Positions 1 to 7,369 are shown, counted from the first letter of the stretch. The stretch: 19,667 nucleotides of DNA from Limiplasma sp045538465 (GCA_045538465.1 JAZSRK010000133.1:1-19667), one strand, 5' to 3'. Notes: generated by a model from the letters alone, not told the origin. Numbers and translations are program-made.

Positions 1-92
1 CAGGCGCAGCCTGACTGAGAGGACCTCTCCACCAGCCAATCCCCTCTCCGTCCTCGCTCCGCTCGGCCACCTCTCCCAAAGGGAGAGGCAAG
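1..92 (-). repeat. Family-A palindromic repeat, copy 1 (cut by window edge)
   Basis: This is the reverse complement of the element at 8183-8299. It shares the terminal hairpin CTCTCCC-aaa-GGGAGAG at 71-87, the block CGCTCGGCCACCTCTCCC, and the inner hairpin CAGG-cgcag-CCTG at 1-13 followed by ACTGAGAGG. The stretch between the blocks has diverged. The left end runs off the window. No transposase or ORF lies inside. It looks like a non-coding, REP/MITE-like intergenic repeat; the class name is inference. Confidence 0.75.
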
Positions 93-152
93 TGGAGGCA
101 TATTTGGGAAGTGTGCGCCGGGAAGTGACTGTGGCTTTCTCAGCTTGGAGCA

Positions 153-199
153 CCCTCAGTCGCCATACGGCGACAGCTCCCTCGCTTCGCGAAGGAGCC
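153..199 (+). repeat. Family-A repeat, degenerate half copy
   Basis: The stretch CCTCAGTCGCC-atac-GGCGACAGCTCC corresponds to the right half of the 8183-8299 copy, which reads CTCAGTCAGGC-ttc-GCCTGACAGCTC. The stem bases differ but pairing is kept, and the flanking CTCAGT and ACAGCTC are conserved. A second small hairpin (GCTCC ... GGAGC) ends it, as in the full copy. The rest of 93-316 contains no convincing gene. Confidence 0.55.
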
Positions 200-282
200 T
201 TTCGTGGGTCTCCGTTCAAGCTTATTTGCCCATACTTACTCTATAACCACTTGGGTCACATGCCATGCACAGCTATCCCACC

Positions 283-309
283 CTTGGCTCTCCCTTTGGG
301 AGAGCCAAG
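283..309. repeat. Perfect 27-bp hairpin, family-A terminal module
   Basis: CTTGGCTCTCCC and GGGAGAGCCAAG are perfect 12-bp arms around a TTT loop. This matches the terminal hairpin of the family-A copies. It lies 7 nt beyond the stop codon of the minus-strand acetyltransferase gene, so it could also help end that transcript, although no clear T-run follows on the minus strand. Confidence 0.7.
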
Positions 310-316
310 CAGGGGA

Positions 317-793
317 CTATTCCCCCATCCGGTTCAACGTATCCCCCGTCAGGCGGTACACCGTCCACTCATCCATGGGCTTTGCCCCCATGGACAGATA
401 AAAATCGATACTGGGGCGGTTCCAATCCAGACAGGCCCATTCCAGCCTGCCGCAGCCCCGTTCCACGGCGATCTGCGCCAATTTTTTCAGGATGCCCTTT
501 CCGTAGCCCTTGCCCCGGTGGGCAGGCTTCACGAACAGATCCTCCAAATATAACCCGGAGCGTCCGAGAAAGGTGGAGAAATTGTGGAAGAACAGTGCAA
601 AGCCCACCTCCTGCCCGTCAGCGACGGCAAAGAGCACCTCTGCATTCTTCTTTTCAAACAGCTGCTCCCGGAGCAATTCCTCCGTGGCCACTACTTGCGG
701 CAGCATGTGCTCGTACTCTGCCAACTCCCGGATGAATTGCAAGATCAGTGCGGTATCCTGCGGCTGGGCAAAGCGAAAGGTGAGGTTTGCCAT
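317..793 (-). CDS. GNAT-family N-acetyltransferase, SSAT (spermidine/spermine acetyltransferase)-like
   Basis: A 158-aa protein predicted to move an acetyl group from acetyl-CoA to an amine. The GNAT acetyl-CoA loop is visible as VKPAHRGKGYGKG (residues 88-100). The preceding GLYLEDLFV strand and the later DWNRPSIDFYLSMGA segment (123-137) are typical of the diamine/SSAT subgroup, so a polyamine or lysine-analogue substrate is plausible but not shown. I chose the ATG at 793 because AAAGGAAG lies 7 nt upstream; the in-frame ATG at 823 has no such site and would add ten unconserved residues. It is the last gene of the apparent glnS - membrane protein - acetyltransferase unit, 78 nt after its neighbour. 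A cytosolic enzyme. Confidence 0.88.
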   Translation of the reverse strand: MANLTFRFAQPQDTALILQFIRELAEYEHMLPQVVATEELLREQLFEKKNAEVLFAVADGQEVGFALFFHNFSTFLGRSGLYLEDLFVKPAHRGKGYGKGILKKLAQIAVERGCGRLEWACLDWNRPSIDFYLSMGAKPMDEWTVYRLTGDTLNRMGE

Positions 794-871
794 GTTGATC
801 TTCCTTTCATTGGATCGATTCAAAACAGGAATTGGTTCAAAAAGCCCCAGAACACTGGAACGTTTGAGGTT

Positions 872-2386
872 TTACTTTTCAACGCCACTATTCTGCTTCC
901 CAAGCCTTTGCCGCAGCCATAGCGCCGCCTCCAGCCAGCCCAGCGCCCCGACCCCGATCAGCGGGAAGAAATACAGGAAGGTGTACTGCCCCTTCGCCTC
1001 CCACACCAAATGGAACAGGAAGCCGCCGATCAAGAACAGCGGGAACAGGAGATGGGACAGGGACATGCGCCTATGGCAGAACCACAGCCACAGCACAATG
1101 CCCGCCAGCGCCAGCAGGTGGATCTCATCCATCAGCCAGCTGACCAGCCGATACACCTTGCCTCGCTGGTACAGGCTCAGAGCCAGAGCACCCCGCTCCG
1201 TATTGCGAGCCATCTCGTTTACCCAAATGGATTGGAAGGTGGGATCGTTCCACTGGGACAGGGTCTTGCGCCCAAAGAAGCGCAGGGCATACGCCGGATC
1301 GGAGGCAAAATCGTGGAGCCGCTTTTGGATATCCGCCTTGGATAGCTCGTTATGCGTCTCCCGGCTAAAGCCGTATTCGGTGTAGTAGGTGTAGCAATTT
1401 TCGTTGTACCAGCCCGGTTCCTTCGCGCTTTCTGACAGACCCATCATGATCCACGAGGAAGTGGGAAAGCCCTCGGACAAATTGGCATCGGTGCGGTTTT
1501 CTACCACCCTGTTGATCACATGCCCGCCTGAAGCGCACAGGGTCAGCATCACCGCAGCGGTGATGACCGGCAGCCACTTGCGACCCTCCAGCCCGTGAAG
1601 GCACAGCACGATCCCAGCGGCAATGGCAGCGATCAGCATGTTTTGCTTCAAAAGGCAGCTCAGGAGCATCCAGAAAACCATAAAGATCAAATGACGCTTT
1701 TTGCCGCTATTCAGATAGTGCAGCAGCATAAGCGCTGCCAGCAGCATGGCTTGCAACCCCGGCAAATTGCCATACACAAAGGGCGCGTAAAACGCATACG
1801 GCAAAAAGCACAGAGCGGCCAGCCAACCCATCAGCCTTGCACTGCGCCGTTCAGAGAGCAAAGCGGCGCATTCTGCCAGCGCCCAAGCACCCGCCACATT
1901 GCCCGCAGCTTGCAATAGCTGGATCCACAGCACCGATTGGTCAAGGCGCATGGGCAGCGAAAGCAGCAGCACATAGGGCATTTGATGGGGAAAATAATTG
2001 GTGTAGTAGTACGTCCAGACAGTGTTATAGCCGGTGGCGATCTGCCGGGCCATATCCCAGCAAGCCCACTGATCAAACACGGGCAGAGACTTGGAAAGCA
2101 GCACCAGCCCCACATGGAGCGCCAGCATGGCAAGCGCCGACAGGATCACCAGCACCGTCTCCATCCGGCGGCTCATGCGTTCCAGATGGGGTGCAGCCAA
2201 CCACATCAGCACACCCACTGCCGCCAGCACAAGCCCATGCAGCCACAGCTGATCCCACGCAAGATCCATGGTCTCCTGCTGGGTGATGTGCGCTGTTGTG
2301 CAAAAGCTGACGCACAAAAGCATCAGCATCAAAAAGGCGAAGAGCAGCAGCACAAACCTTTTGCAGAAAGTCACAAACGGTTTCAT
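872..2386 (-). CDS. Polytopic membrane protein, glycosyltransferase family 39 (GT-C)-like
   Basis: A 504-aa integral membrane protein with about ten hydrophobic segments: the first at residues 10-32, another at about 50-65, and the last near 465-490. The loop after the third segment contains FDQWACWDMARQIATGYNT, which resembles the catalytic-loop region of lipid-linked-sugar-dependent GT-C enzymes (GT39/ArnT/PMT group). A large extracytoplasmic region (about 300-400) rich in Trp, Tyr and Asn follows the middle membrane block. Known relatives transfer sugars from polyprenyl-phosphate donors to proteins or envelope polymers; the acceptor here cannot be inferred. AAGGAGG lies 11 nt before the ATG. 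It starts 28 nt after the glnS stop, so it is very likely co-transcribed with glnS. The family call is by overall topology rather than a diagnostic motif. Confidence 0.7.
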   Translation of the reverse strand: MKPFVTFCKRFVLLLFAFLMLMLLCVSFCTTAHITQQETMDLAWDQLWLHGLVLAAVGVLMWLAAPHLERMSRRMETVLVILSALAMLALHVGLVLLSKSLPVFDQWACWDMARQIATGYNTVWTYYYTNYFPHQMPYVLLLSLPMRLDQSVLWIQLLQAAGNVAGAWALAECAALLSERRSARLMGWLAALCFLPYAFYAPFVYGNLPGLQAMLLAALMLLHYLNSGKKRHLIFMVFWMLLSCLLKQNMLIAAIAAGIVLCLHGLEGRKWLPVITAAVMLTLCASGGHVINRVVENRTDANLSEGFPTSSWIMMGLSESAKEPGWYNENCYTYYTEYGFSRETHNELSKADIQKRLHDFASDPAYALRFFGRKTLSQWNDPTFQSIWVNEMARNTERGALALSLYQRGKVYRLVSWLMDEIHLLALAGIVLWLWFCHRRMSLSHLLFPLFLIGGFLFHLVWEAKGQYTFLYFFPLIGVGALGWLEAALWLRQRLGKQNSGVEK

Positions 2387-2414
2387 CGCTCTCTTCGCCT
2401 CCTTGGATCTTTAT

Positions 2415-4178
2415 TTACTTTTTGCTCTGCTTGGCAAAGCTATCACGCAGACCCACCGTGCGGTTGAACACAGGCTTTTCGGCCGTGGAATCGGGATCCT
2501 TGCAGAAATAGCCGGTGCGCAGGAACTGGTAGGTGGTGCCCACTTCGCTCTCCAGCACAAAGGGCTCTGCATAGCCGTTGCAAATGGTCAGGCTATTCTG
2601 GTTGAGCTGCTTGAGGAAGTCGTAATCCTTGCGGGTGAGGGCATCCTCATCGGCTTCGGCGGCTTCTTCCACATCCACCACGGGCTCCTCGACAGTCTCC
2701 ACAGTCTCGGCAGCAGCTTCTTCCTCGCCGTCCTCGCTGAGCAGGGGCTCGTACAGACGAGCTTCGAAAGGCACGGCATCGATAGCGGATACCCAGTGCA
2801 GCACCTTGCCCTTGATCTTGCGGTCTGCGCCGGGGGTGCCGGAGGCAGAGTCAAAGTCCACCGTGCACTGGATCTCGGTCACATTGCCATCCTCATCCTT
2901 GGTGCAGCCTTCGCACTTGACGATGTATGCGCCCTTGAGGCGAACCTCAAAGCCGGGATACATGCGCTGGAACTTCTTGGCGGGAACCTCCATAAAGTCC
3001 TCGGCGTCGATATAGATCTCACGGCCGAAGGTGACGGTATGGGTGCCCATCTCGGGATCATCGGGATGGTTTTCCATGGTCAGGGTCTTCACTTCGCCCT
3101 CGGGCCAGTTGGTCAGCACCACCTTGATGGGGTTGAGCACGGCCATGGCGCGGGCGCTCACCTTGCCCAGATCATCACGCACACAGGCTTCCAGCAGAGC
3201 GGTATCCACAGTGGAGTCTGCCTTGCTAAGACCAATGCGGCTGACGAAATCCCGGATGGCAGCAGCGGTGTAGCCGCGGCGGCGCAGGGCGCTCAGGGTG
3301 GGCATACGGGGGTCATCCCAGCCACGGACGAAGCCGCCTTCCACCAGCGCACGCAGCTTGCGTTTGCTCATGACCGAGCGGGTCATGTTCAGGCGGGCAA
3401 ACTCGATCTGGCGGGGACGAGCGGGCAGCATATGGGCGCTCTTTTCCACCACCCAATCGTACAGGGGGCGATGGATCTCGTACTCCAGCGAGCACAGGCT
3501 GTGGCTGATGCCTTCCAAAGCATCGCCGATGGGATGGGCAAAGTCGTACATGGGATAGATGCACCACTTGCTGCCCGTGCGCCAGTGTTCCTTATACAGG
3601 ATGCGGTACATGGCGGGGTCGCGCATGACCACATTGGGAGAAGCCATATCGATCTTGGCACGCAGGGTATACTGACCCTCGGCAAATTCGCCGGCCTTCA
3701 TGCGGCGGAACAGATCCAGGCTCTCCTCCGCGGGGCGATCACGCCAGGGGCTGTTCTTGCCGGGCTTGGTGAGGGTGCCGCGGTATTCGCGCATCTCTTC
3801 CTTGCTCAGCTCGTCCACATAGGCAAGGCCACGCATGATCCAGTCCTCAGCGATCTCGTAGCACTTATCGTAGTAGTCGCTGGCATAGTACAGGCCGCCC
3901 GTCCAATGGAAGCCCAGCCAGTTGATATCCCGCTTGATGGCTTCCACATACTCGGTGTCTTCCTTGGCGGGGTTGGTGTCGTCAAAGCGCAGGTTGCACT
4001 GGCCGCCGTACTTTTCGGCAGTCAAAAAGTCCATGATCAGCGCCTTGCAGTGGCCAATGTGCATGTAGCCGTTGGGTTCCGGGGGAAAACGGGTGTGCAC
4101 GCTTTGGTAGCGCCCGCTCCGTAAATCTTCTTCTACCGCGTCCCAAATAAAATTGCTCTTCGTTGCGGGTGTTTCCAT
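2415..4178 (-). CDS. glnS: Glutaminyl-tRNA synthetase
   Basis: A 587-aa cytosolic class I synthetase that charges tRNA-Gln with glutamine and ATP. The signature FPPEPNGYMHIGH (31-43) holds the HIGH motif, RFDDTNP (64-70) contributes to substrate binding, and VMSKRKL (269-275) is the KMSKS-type loop. The catalytic domain is followed by the beta-barrel anticodon-binding domains (about 345-587). Escherichia coli GlnRS is about 554 aa; the extra length is mainly an acidic, low-complexity insertion at 482-513 (Glu/Asp/Ala/Val-rich) in the C-terminal domain. Many Firmicutes instead make Gln-tRNA through GatCAB, so a direct GlnRS is a lineage marker. The start ATG follows GAGGG at a 9-nt gap. First gene of a three-gene unit with its own promoter; the leader is too short for a T-box. 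Confidence 0.97.
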   Translation of the reverse strand: METPATKSNFIWDAVEEDLRSGRYQSVHTRFPPEPNGYMHIGHCKALIMDFLTAEKYGGQCNLRFDDTNPAKEDTEYVEAIKRDINWLGFHWTGGLYYASDYYDKCYEIAEDWIMRGLAYVDELSKEEMREYRGTLTKPGKNSPWRDRPAEESLDLFRRMKAGEFAEGQYTLRAKIDMASPNVVMRDPAMYRILYKEHWRTGSKWCIYPMYDFAHPIGDALEGISHSLCSLEYEIHRPLYDWVVEKSAHMLPARPRQIEFARLNMTRSVMSKRKLRALVEGGFVRGWDDPRMPTLSALRRRGYTAAAIRDFVSRIGLSKADSTVDTALLEACVRDDLGKVSARAMAVLNPIKVVLTNWPEGEVKTLTMENHPDDPEMGTHTVTFGREIYIDAEDFMEVPAKKFQRMYPGFEVRLKGAYIVKCEGCTKDEDGNVTEIQCTVDFDSASGTPGADRKIKGKVLHWVSAIDAVPFEARLYEPLLSEDGEEEAAAETVETVEEPVVDVEEAAEADEDALTRKDYDFLKQLNQNSLTICNGYAEPFVLESEVGTTYQFLRTGYFCKDPDSTAEKPVFNRTVGLRDSFAKQSKK

Positions 4179-4205
4179 AGCAGTGGTCCCTCTTTCTTAC
4201 ATATT

Positions 4206-4223
4206 AACGGTAAAAAAACCGTT
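4206..4223 (-). promoter_or_regulatory. Hairpin at the 5' end of the glnS leader
   Basis: AACGGT and ACCGTT form a 6-bp stem with a six-base T loop in the transcript. The predicted start of transcription (about 7 nt after the -10 at 4231) puts this stem at the very 5' end of the mRNA. It could stabilise the transcript; that role is inference. Confidence 0.4.
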
Positions 4224-4230
4224 GGGCTTC

Positions 4231-4259
4231 ATTATATAGCGAATGGCGTTGTTTGGCAA
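4231..4259 (-). promoter_or_regulatory. Sigma-A promoter of glnS
   Basis: Minus strand TTGCCA (4259-4254), a 17-nt spacer and a perfect TATAAT (4236-4231). Transcription would start near 4224 and give a leader of about 45 nt before the glnS ATG at 4178. This is one of the best-matching promoters in the window. Confidence 0.85.
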
Positions 4260-4286
4260 GAAAAGATTGTGGGAATAGGGGGCAAG

Positions 4287-4373
4287 GCAGGGAGGCGCTG
4301 CCTCCCTGCACCCACCGCCAAAGGGATTTCATCCCTTTGGAATCCCGGTTTTGCCGCCGTTTCACGGCGGCAA
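4287..4373. repeat. Family-B triple-hairpin repeat, copy 1
   Basis: Three consecutive perfect hairpins, each with 10-bp arms and a 3-nt loop. H1 is GCAGGGAGGC-gct-GCCTCCCTGC (4287-4309), H2 is CCAAAGGGAT-ttc-ATCCCTTTGG (4318-4340), and H3 is TTGCCGCCGT-ttc-ACGGCGGCAA (4351-4373). The linkers are ACCCACCG and AATCCCGGTT. The same three-hairpin layout with similar linkers but unrelated stems occurs at 19470-19552. It lies just upstream of the glnS promoter and in the tail of the broken unit at 4410-4673. No ORF is inside. Confidence 0.85.
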
Positions 4374-4409
4374 GGGGTTACGATCTGATAGTTGGGAAAA
4401 AGCCTCGAA

Positions 4410-4627
4410 TTACGACCATTCATCACGCATTTCTCCCAGCAAAGCCAGCGTAACATCCTTTGCGATGATCGCGGCCTTTAATGGTTGATCGTAAGTGCGC
4501 AAAGCCCAATGGGGGACGATGAAATGTCGCTAGGCTCCGTGCAGGTTTCGTCCCAGATCAGCCCTTGCGCGTAGCCATTTCATCTGCGGATAGCGGCAAA
4601 AGCGGAAGATTCCAATTCATTTGCCAT
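4410..4627 (-). pseudogene. Broken or very small minus-strand ORF behind a good promoter and ribosome binding site
   Basis: An AAGGAGG site (4636-4630) stands 9 nt before an ATG at 4620 that opens only 20 codons, MNWNLPLLPLSADEMATRKG, ending at 4558. Another ATG at 4627 is only 2 nt from the site and stops after 15 codons. Downstream, a different frame is open for 39 codons from 4529 to the TAA at 4410-4412 and looks protein-like (ends in LALLGEMRDEWS). Frame changes and internal stops between well-formed start signals and a plausible C-terminus suggest a decayed small gene. The alternative is a genuine leader-type peptide or small RNA. I do not recognise a family. Confidence 0.35.
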
Positions 4628-4644
4628 CACCTCCTTATGGCTTT

Positions 4645-4673
4645 AATGTACGGTCAAAGTACGGATCCGTCAA
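4645..4673 (-). promoter_or_regulatory. Orphan promoter directly after the secreted-protein gene
   Basis: Minus strand TTGACG (4673-4668), a 17-nt spacer and TACATT (4650-4645). The -35 box directly abuts the stop codon (4676-4674) of the preceding gene. A 10-bp palindrome ACGGATCCGT overlaps the -35 end of the spacer. The only thing downstream is the ribosome binding site and short ORF at 4410-4636. Confidence 0.6.
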
Positions 4674-5744
4674 TCAAAAAAGATCCAGATCCCGCAAAGG
4701 GACAAAACCCCAGACGATCTCGCCGCCGTCTATAAACTGATCGTCCTTTACCTCGACGCTTACATAAGCATAGTCGTTCAGAACAGCCATGCAAGTAAAC
4801 AGCACACCTTCCGGCACCTCAAACTGATGAAATTGGGAAACAAGCGGGTCATCCGTCAGATAGGTGGCTTGGATGGAACGTAACGGGACTTCCATCGGCG
4901 CCAACGTAGGGAGGAGAGCATCTGCATCCGGCAGGATCTCCGCTGGGATAAAACCAAAACGCTGGGTACGCTCACTCACATTGTAGCGAAGCAAGAGAGT
5001 GTCCTGTCCGTCCCCTTTACGATAGATGCCATACACCCATATCTCGTCCTTGAGAGAAACAGCAGCTTTGCCCTTGGCAGCTCGCCACGCAGAGGTGCCA
5101 AAAGGCGCAGAAGTGACGGGCACTGTTTCATTAGCAGAGACATACAGACAAACGCCATAAGGAACACCACCGCGTTGCTGACCAAAGAAGTTTTCGCCTT
5201 CGGACAATGCTATACGCATATAGTTCATGTGGCGAACCTCTTCAAGCGTTCTCGGAAAAAGATCGATATTGAAACAGGCAAGCGGAAATTCTTGTTGTAC
5301 AGTGATGGTCTCATTGCCCTGCTTGGCCTCGTAGCAGGAGGTGCTTTCAACCAGCGAGATCTCAAAATCGCCGATGGCAGCATGGGTCAAACAATAGCCG
5401 TTTGCTACCTTCTCGAAAGTATATCGTTCCTCATCGCCGTAGGAGAGCGTGAAAAGCTCATGATCCCCGGTAAGGGTGGGACGCTTGCCTTCGCCGCCAT
5501 CAGGCTGATATACAGCCGTCGGATACACCGCAAGGCTACCGTTTTCCACCAGCATCAAAGCATGATGATAGCGGCTGCCCATGACGGCGATATCGCCTCT
5601 CTGCTTAGAAATAGTGGAATAATCGTTCCATGTGTCAACAGCGGATACCGCTTCATAAAGATCACCCTTCAGCCCCCAGCTGTTGGCAAAGGCAGACAGA
5701 GGGAGCAAACAAAAGAGAAGTAAAATGGTGCAGAACTTTTTCAT
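4674..5744 (-). CDS. Secreted protein of unknown function with two SH3-like C-terminal modules
   Basis: A 356-aa protein. The N-terminus MKKFCTILLLFCLLPLSAFA is a clear signal peptide with a likely cleavage after Ala20; no lipobox Cys or sorting signal is visible, so it is probably released or loosely wall-associated. Residues about 232-271 (WVYGIYRKG ... RFGFIPAEIL) and 290-356 (YLTDDP ... VWGFVPLRDLDLF) both read like small SH3b-type beta domains ending in a GF[IV]P motif, which often bind cell wall or other polymers. The part from 21 to 230 is unrecognised. The ATG at 5744 is preferred over the one at 5780 because AAGGAGG lies 7 nt upstream and the signal peptide begins there. It appears to be a stand-alone gene. 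Confidence 0.75.
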   Translation of the reverse strand: MKKFCTILLLFCLLPLSAFANSWGLKGDLYEAVSAVDTWNDYSTISKQRGDIAVMGSRYHHALMLVENGSLAVYPTAVYQPDGGEGKRPTLTGDHELFTLSYGDEERYTFEKVANGYCLTHAAIGDFEISLVESTSCYEAKQGNETITVQQEFPLACFNIDLFPRTLEEVRHMNYMRIALSEGENFFGQQRGGVPYGVCLYVSANETVPVTSAPFGTSAWRAAKGKAAVSLKDEIWVYGIYRKGDGQDTLLLRYNVSERTQRFGFIPAEILPDADALLPTLAPMEVPLRSIQATYLTDDPLVSQFHQFEVPEGVLFTCMAVLNDYAYVSVEVKDDQFIDGGEIVWGFVPLRDLDLF

Positions 5745-5840
5745 ATAGAGCCTCCTTGGATGGGGATGATACTCATTCAACGGATGAAAATGGCAAAACC
5801 ATCCGGGAAGGAAAGCAAAAGATCACGCCAGCCATGATAC

Positions 5841-5875
5841 CTCACCCCTTCGGCGCTCCCAGAGGGAGAGGCAAG
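5841..5875. repeat. Family-A repeat, terminal fragment
   Basis: CGCTCCC-aga-GGGAG followed by AGGCAAG matches the terminal hairpin of family A (compare 8275-8299 and 71-92). Only this end is present. It sits between two minus-strand genes, next to the terminator at 5872-5914. Confidence 0.55.
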
Positions 5876-5914
5876 AAATGTAAAAGAGCTTGCGTTTCAG
5901 CATGCAAGCTCTTT
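5872..5914 (-). terminator. Intrinsic terminator of the 2H-phosphoesterase gene
   Basis: On the minus strand AAAGAGCTTGC (5914-5904) pairs with GCAAGCTCTTT (5893-5883) as a perfect 11-bp stem. A T-rich run, TTTTACATTTCTT, overlaps the end of the stem and continues past it. It begins 14 nt past the stop codon of the gene at 5928-6440. Confidence 0.8.
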
Positions 5915-5927
5915 GAATCGTACAAAG

Positions 5928-6440
5928 CTATTCCTTCCCCGTCAGTTCCACACTGATGATCTCCCTTGTCGGCCAGAAAGCGCACAGGCGCAGCCGGTCG
6001 ATCTTGGCAGGGATGGGCGTGAAATGCTTGGCCAGTGTGGGCAAAGCGGCAGCGATCTCCTCCACCGTTTCACCGATCATCATAGTGGTGTGGGGCAGCC
6101 ACGGGTAGCCGGGCATCAGCTGCTTGTCGCAGGCCTTTTGCAAGGCCACCAGCGCAGGGGTCATGTCCGGCGCGGCAAACAGCACCTTACCACCGGGCAT
6201 TACGCCGATGTGACGGATATTTGCCGCCATCGGTGCAAACCGAGCCGCCACTTGCTGGGCGATCAGGATGGCCTCCGTTTCATATTCCACCGGAAACGTG
6301 GCCAAGGTGATGTGGTGCTTGAGCCCCGGCGTTTGCTCGCCGGTGAAGCCCGCATGCTGCAAGGCATCGTACCATACGGAAATGCGCTCCTGATCCTCCG
6401 GGCAATACTCCGCCATCAATGTCAAAAAGGATTCTGCCAT
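5928..6440 (-). CDS. 2H-phosphoesterase superfamily protein (LigT / 2'-5' RNA ligase-like)
   Basis: A 170-aa cytosolic protein of the size usual for this superfamily. The two catalytic HxT motifs are present: H43-I-T45 in LKHHITLATF and H117-T-T119 in LPHTTMMIG, separated by about 70 residues as expected for the duplicated fold. Known members hydrolyse or form 2',5' or cyclic phosphodiester bonds in RNA or nucleotides (LigT, ThpR, CPDases); the substrate here is unknown. The ATG at 6440 follows GAGG at an 8-nt gap. It is a single-gene unit with a near-consensus promoter in the divergent intergenic region and a strong terminator. Confidence 0.85.
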   Translation of the reverse strand: MAESFLTLMAEYCPEDQERISVWYDALQHAGFTGEQTPGLKHHITLATFPVEYETEAILIAQQVAARFAPMAANIRHIGVMPGGKVLFAAPDMTPALVALQKACDKQLMPGYPWLPHTTMMIGETVEEIAAALPTLAKHFTPIPAKIDRLRLCAFWPTREIISVELTGKE

Positions 6441-6470
6441 TTGGGTCGCCTCGTTTCGTTGGTTTGGGTG

Positions 6471-6499
6471 ATGATAGCACGGACGGGAGCAGGTGTCAA
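6471..6499 (-). promoter_or_regulatory. Sigma-A promoter of the 2H-phosphoesterase gene
   Basis: Minus strand TTGACA (6499-6494, perfect), a 17-nt spacer and TATCAT (6476-6471). It gives a leader of roughly 25 nt before the ATG at 6440. Confidence 0.87.
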
Positions 6500-6516
6500 G
6501 AAAATAGGACGATGCT

Positions 6517-6544
6517 TTGCGAAACAGGCGGGATGTGGTACACT
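6517..6544 (+). promoter_or_regulatory. Probable promoter of the TrmH-like gene
   Basis: TTGCGA (6517-6522), a 16-nt spacer and TACACT (6539-6544), with an extended -10 TG at 6536-6537. Each box matches the consensus at four of six positions. It lies back to back with the divergent promoter at 6471-6499. Confidence 0.5.
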
Positions 6545-6580
6545 ATCAGATGAAAGATCAAACAAACGGAGCGTTGCGAT

Positions 6581-7369
6581 ATGGCAGACATCATCGAGAT
6601 CACCACGCTGGAAGCCCCCGCCCTTGCCCCCTACCGGCAGCTGACCGGCAGGCAGCTGCAAGGGGAAAAGCTGTTTATTGCCGAAAGCGAAAACGTGATA
6701 TTGGCAGGCTTAGAGGCAGGCTGCCGTCCCCTGTCGCTGCTGATGGAGAGGCGGCACATCACCGGCAAGGGCAGCGCCTTGGTGGAGCGTTGCGGTGTGC
6801 CAGTCTATACAGGCGAGGATGCCCTTTTGAAAGAACTGACCGGCTTCCAGCTGAGCCGGGGCATTTTGTGTGCCATGGAGTGCCCTGCGCCCCTGACAGC
6901 GGAGCAAGTGCTGCAAAACGCCCGCCGCATTGCTGTGCTGGAAAACGTGGTGGACGGCACCAACGTAGGCGCGCTGATGCGCTCTGCCGCCGCCTTAGGT
7001 GCGGACGGTATGCTGCTTACCCCGGACTGCTGCGATCCCTTGCAGCGGCGCTCTGCCCGGGTGAGCATGGGGGCGGCGCTGCGCATCCCGTGGGCGGTGT
7101 GCAAAGATCCCTTGTCGGCGCTGAAACAAGCAGGGTTTACCACGGCTGCGCTAGCACTTCGGGACAATGCGGTGTCCATCAGCGCTGAACGGCTGAAGGC
7201 AGCAAGCAAACTGGCGCTGTTTCTGGGTGCAGAAGGGGACGGCCTCAAGCAGGAGACCATTGACGGCTGCGATCATGCGGTGATCATTCCCATGCATAAC
7301 GCAGTAAATTCCCTGAATGTGGCGGCGGCCGGCGCGGTGGCGTTTTGGGAGTTGTTTGGGAAACAGTAA
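6581..7369 (+). CDS. RNA 2'-O-ribose methyltransferase, SpoU/TrmH family
   Basis: A 262-aa SPOUT enzyme that would methylate a ribose 2'-OH in tRNA or rRNA with S-adenosylmethionine. The three family motifs are visible: motif 1 VVDGTNVGALMRSAAALGAD (Asn128, Arg134), motif 2 LFLGAEGDGL (213-222) and motif 3 IIPMHNAVNSLNVAAAGAV (235-253), which forms the knotted cofactor site. The N-terminal 100 residues resemble the L30e-like substrate-binding domain, including the IAESENVI segment. The exact nucleotide target (as for RlmB, TrmH or TsnR types) cannot be read from the sequence. GGAG lies 9 nt before the ATG. Monocistronic: own promoter, and a terminator 25 nt after the stop. Confidence 0.92.
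   Translation: MADIIEITTLEAPALAPYRQLTGRQLQGEKLFIAESENVILAGLEAGCRPLSLLMERRHITGKGSALVERCGVPVYTGEDALLKELTGFQLSRGILCAMECPAPLTAEQVLQNARRIAVLENVVDGTNVGALMRSAAALGADGMLLTPDCCDPLQRRSARVSMGAALRIPWAVCKDPLSALKQAGFTTAALALRDNAVSISAERLKAASKLALFLGAEGDGLKQETIDGCDHAVIIPMHNAVNSLNVAAAGAVAFWELFGKQ

Noticed and set aside
1..316. CRISPR-like repeats at the left edge
   Set aside because: The repeated pieces are palindromic, unequal and irregularly spaced, with no spacer pattern or cas genes.
2268..4124. A long plus-strand open frame opposite glnS (about 618 codons)
   Set aside because: It is the antisense of a clearly recognisable GlnRS, its translation is low-complexity (Gly/Ala/His-rich) with no family motif, and it has no ribosome binding site.
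4179..4260. T-box riboswitch in front of glnS
   Set aside because: The promoter at 4231-4259 leaves a leader of only about 45 nt, and no T-box sequence or specifier stem fits.
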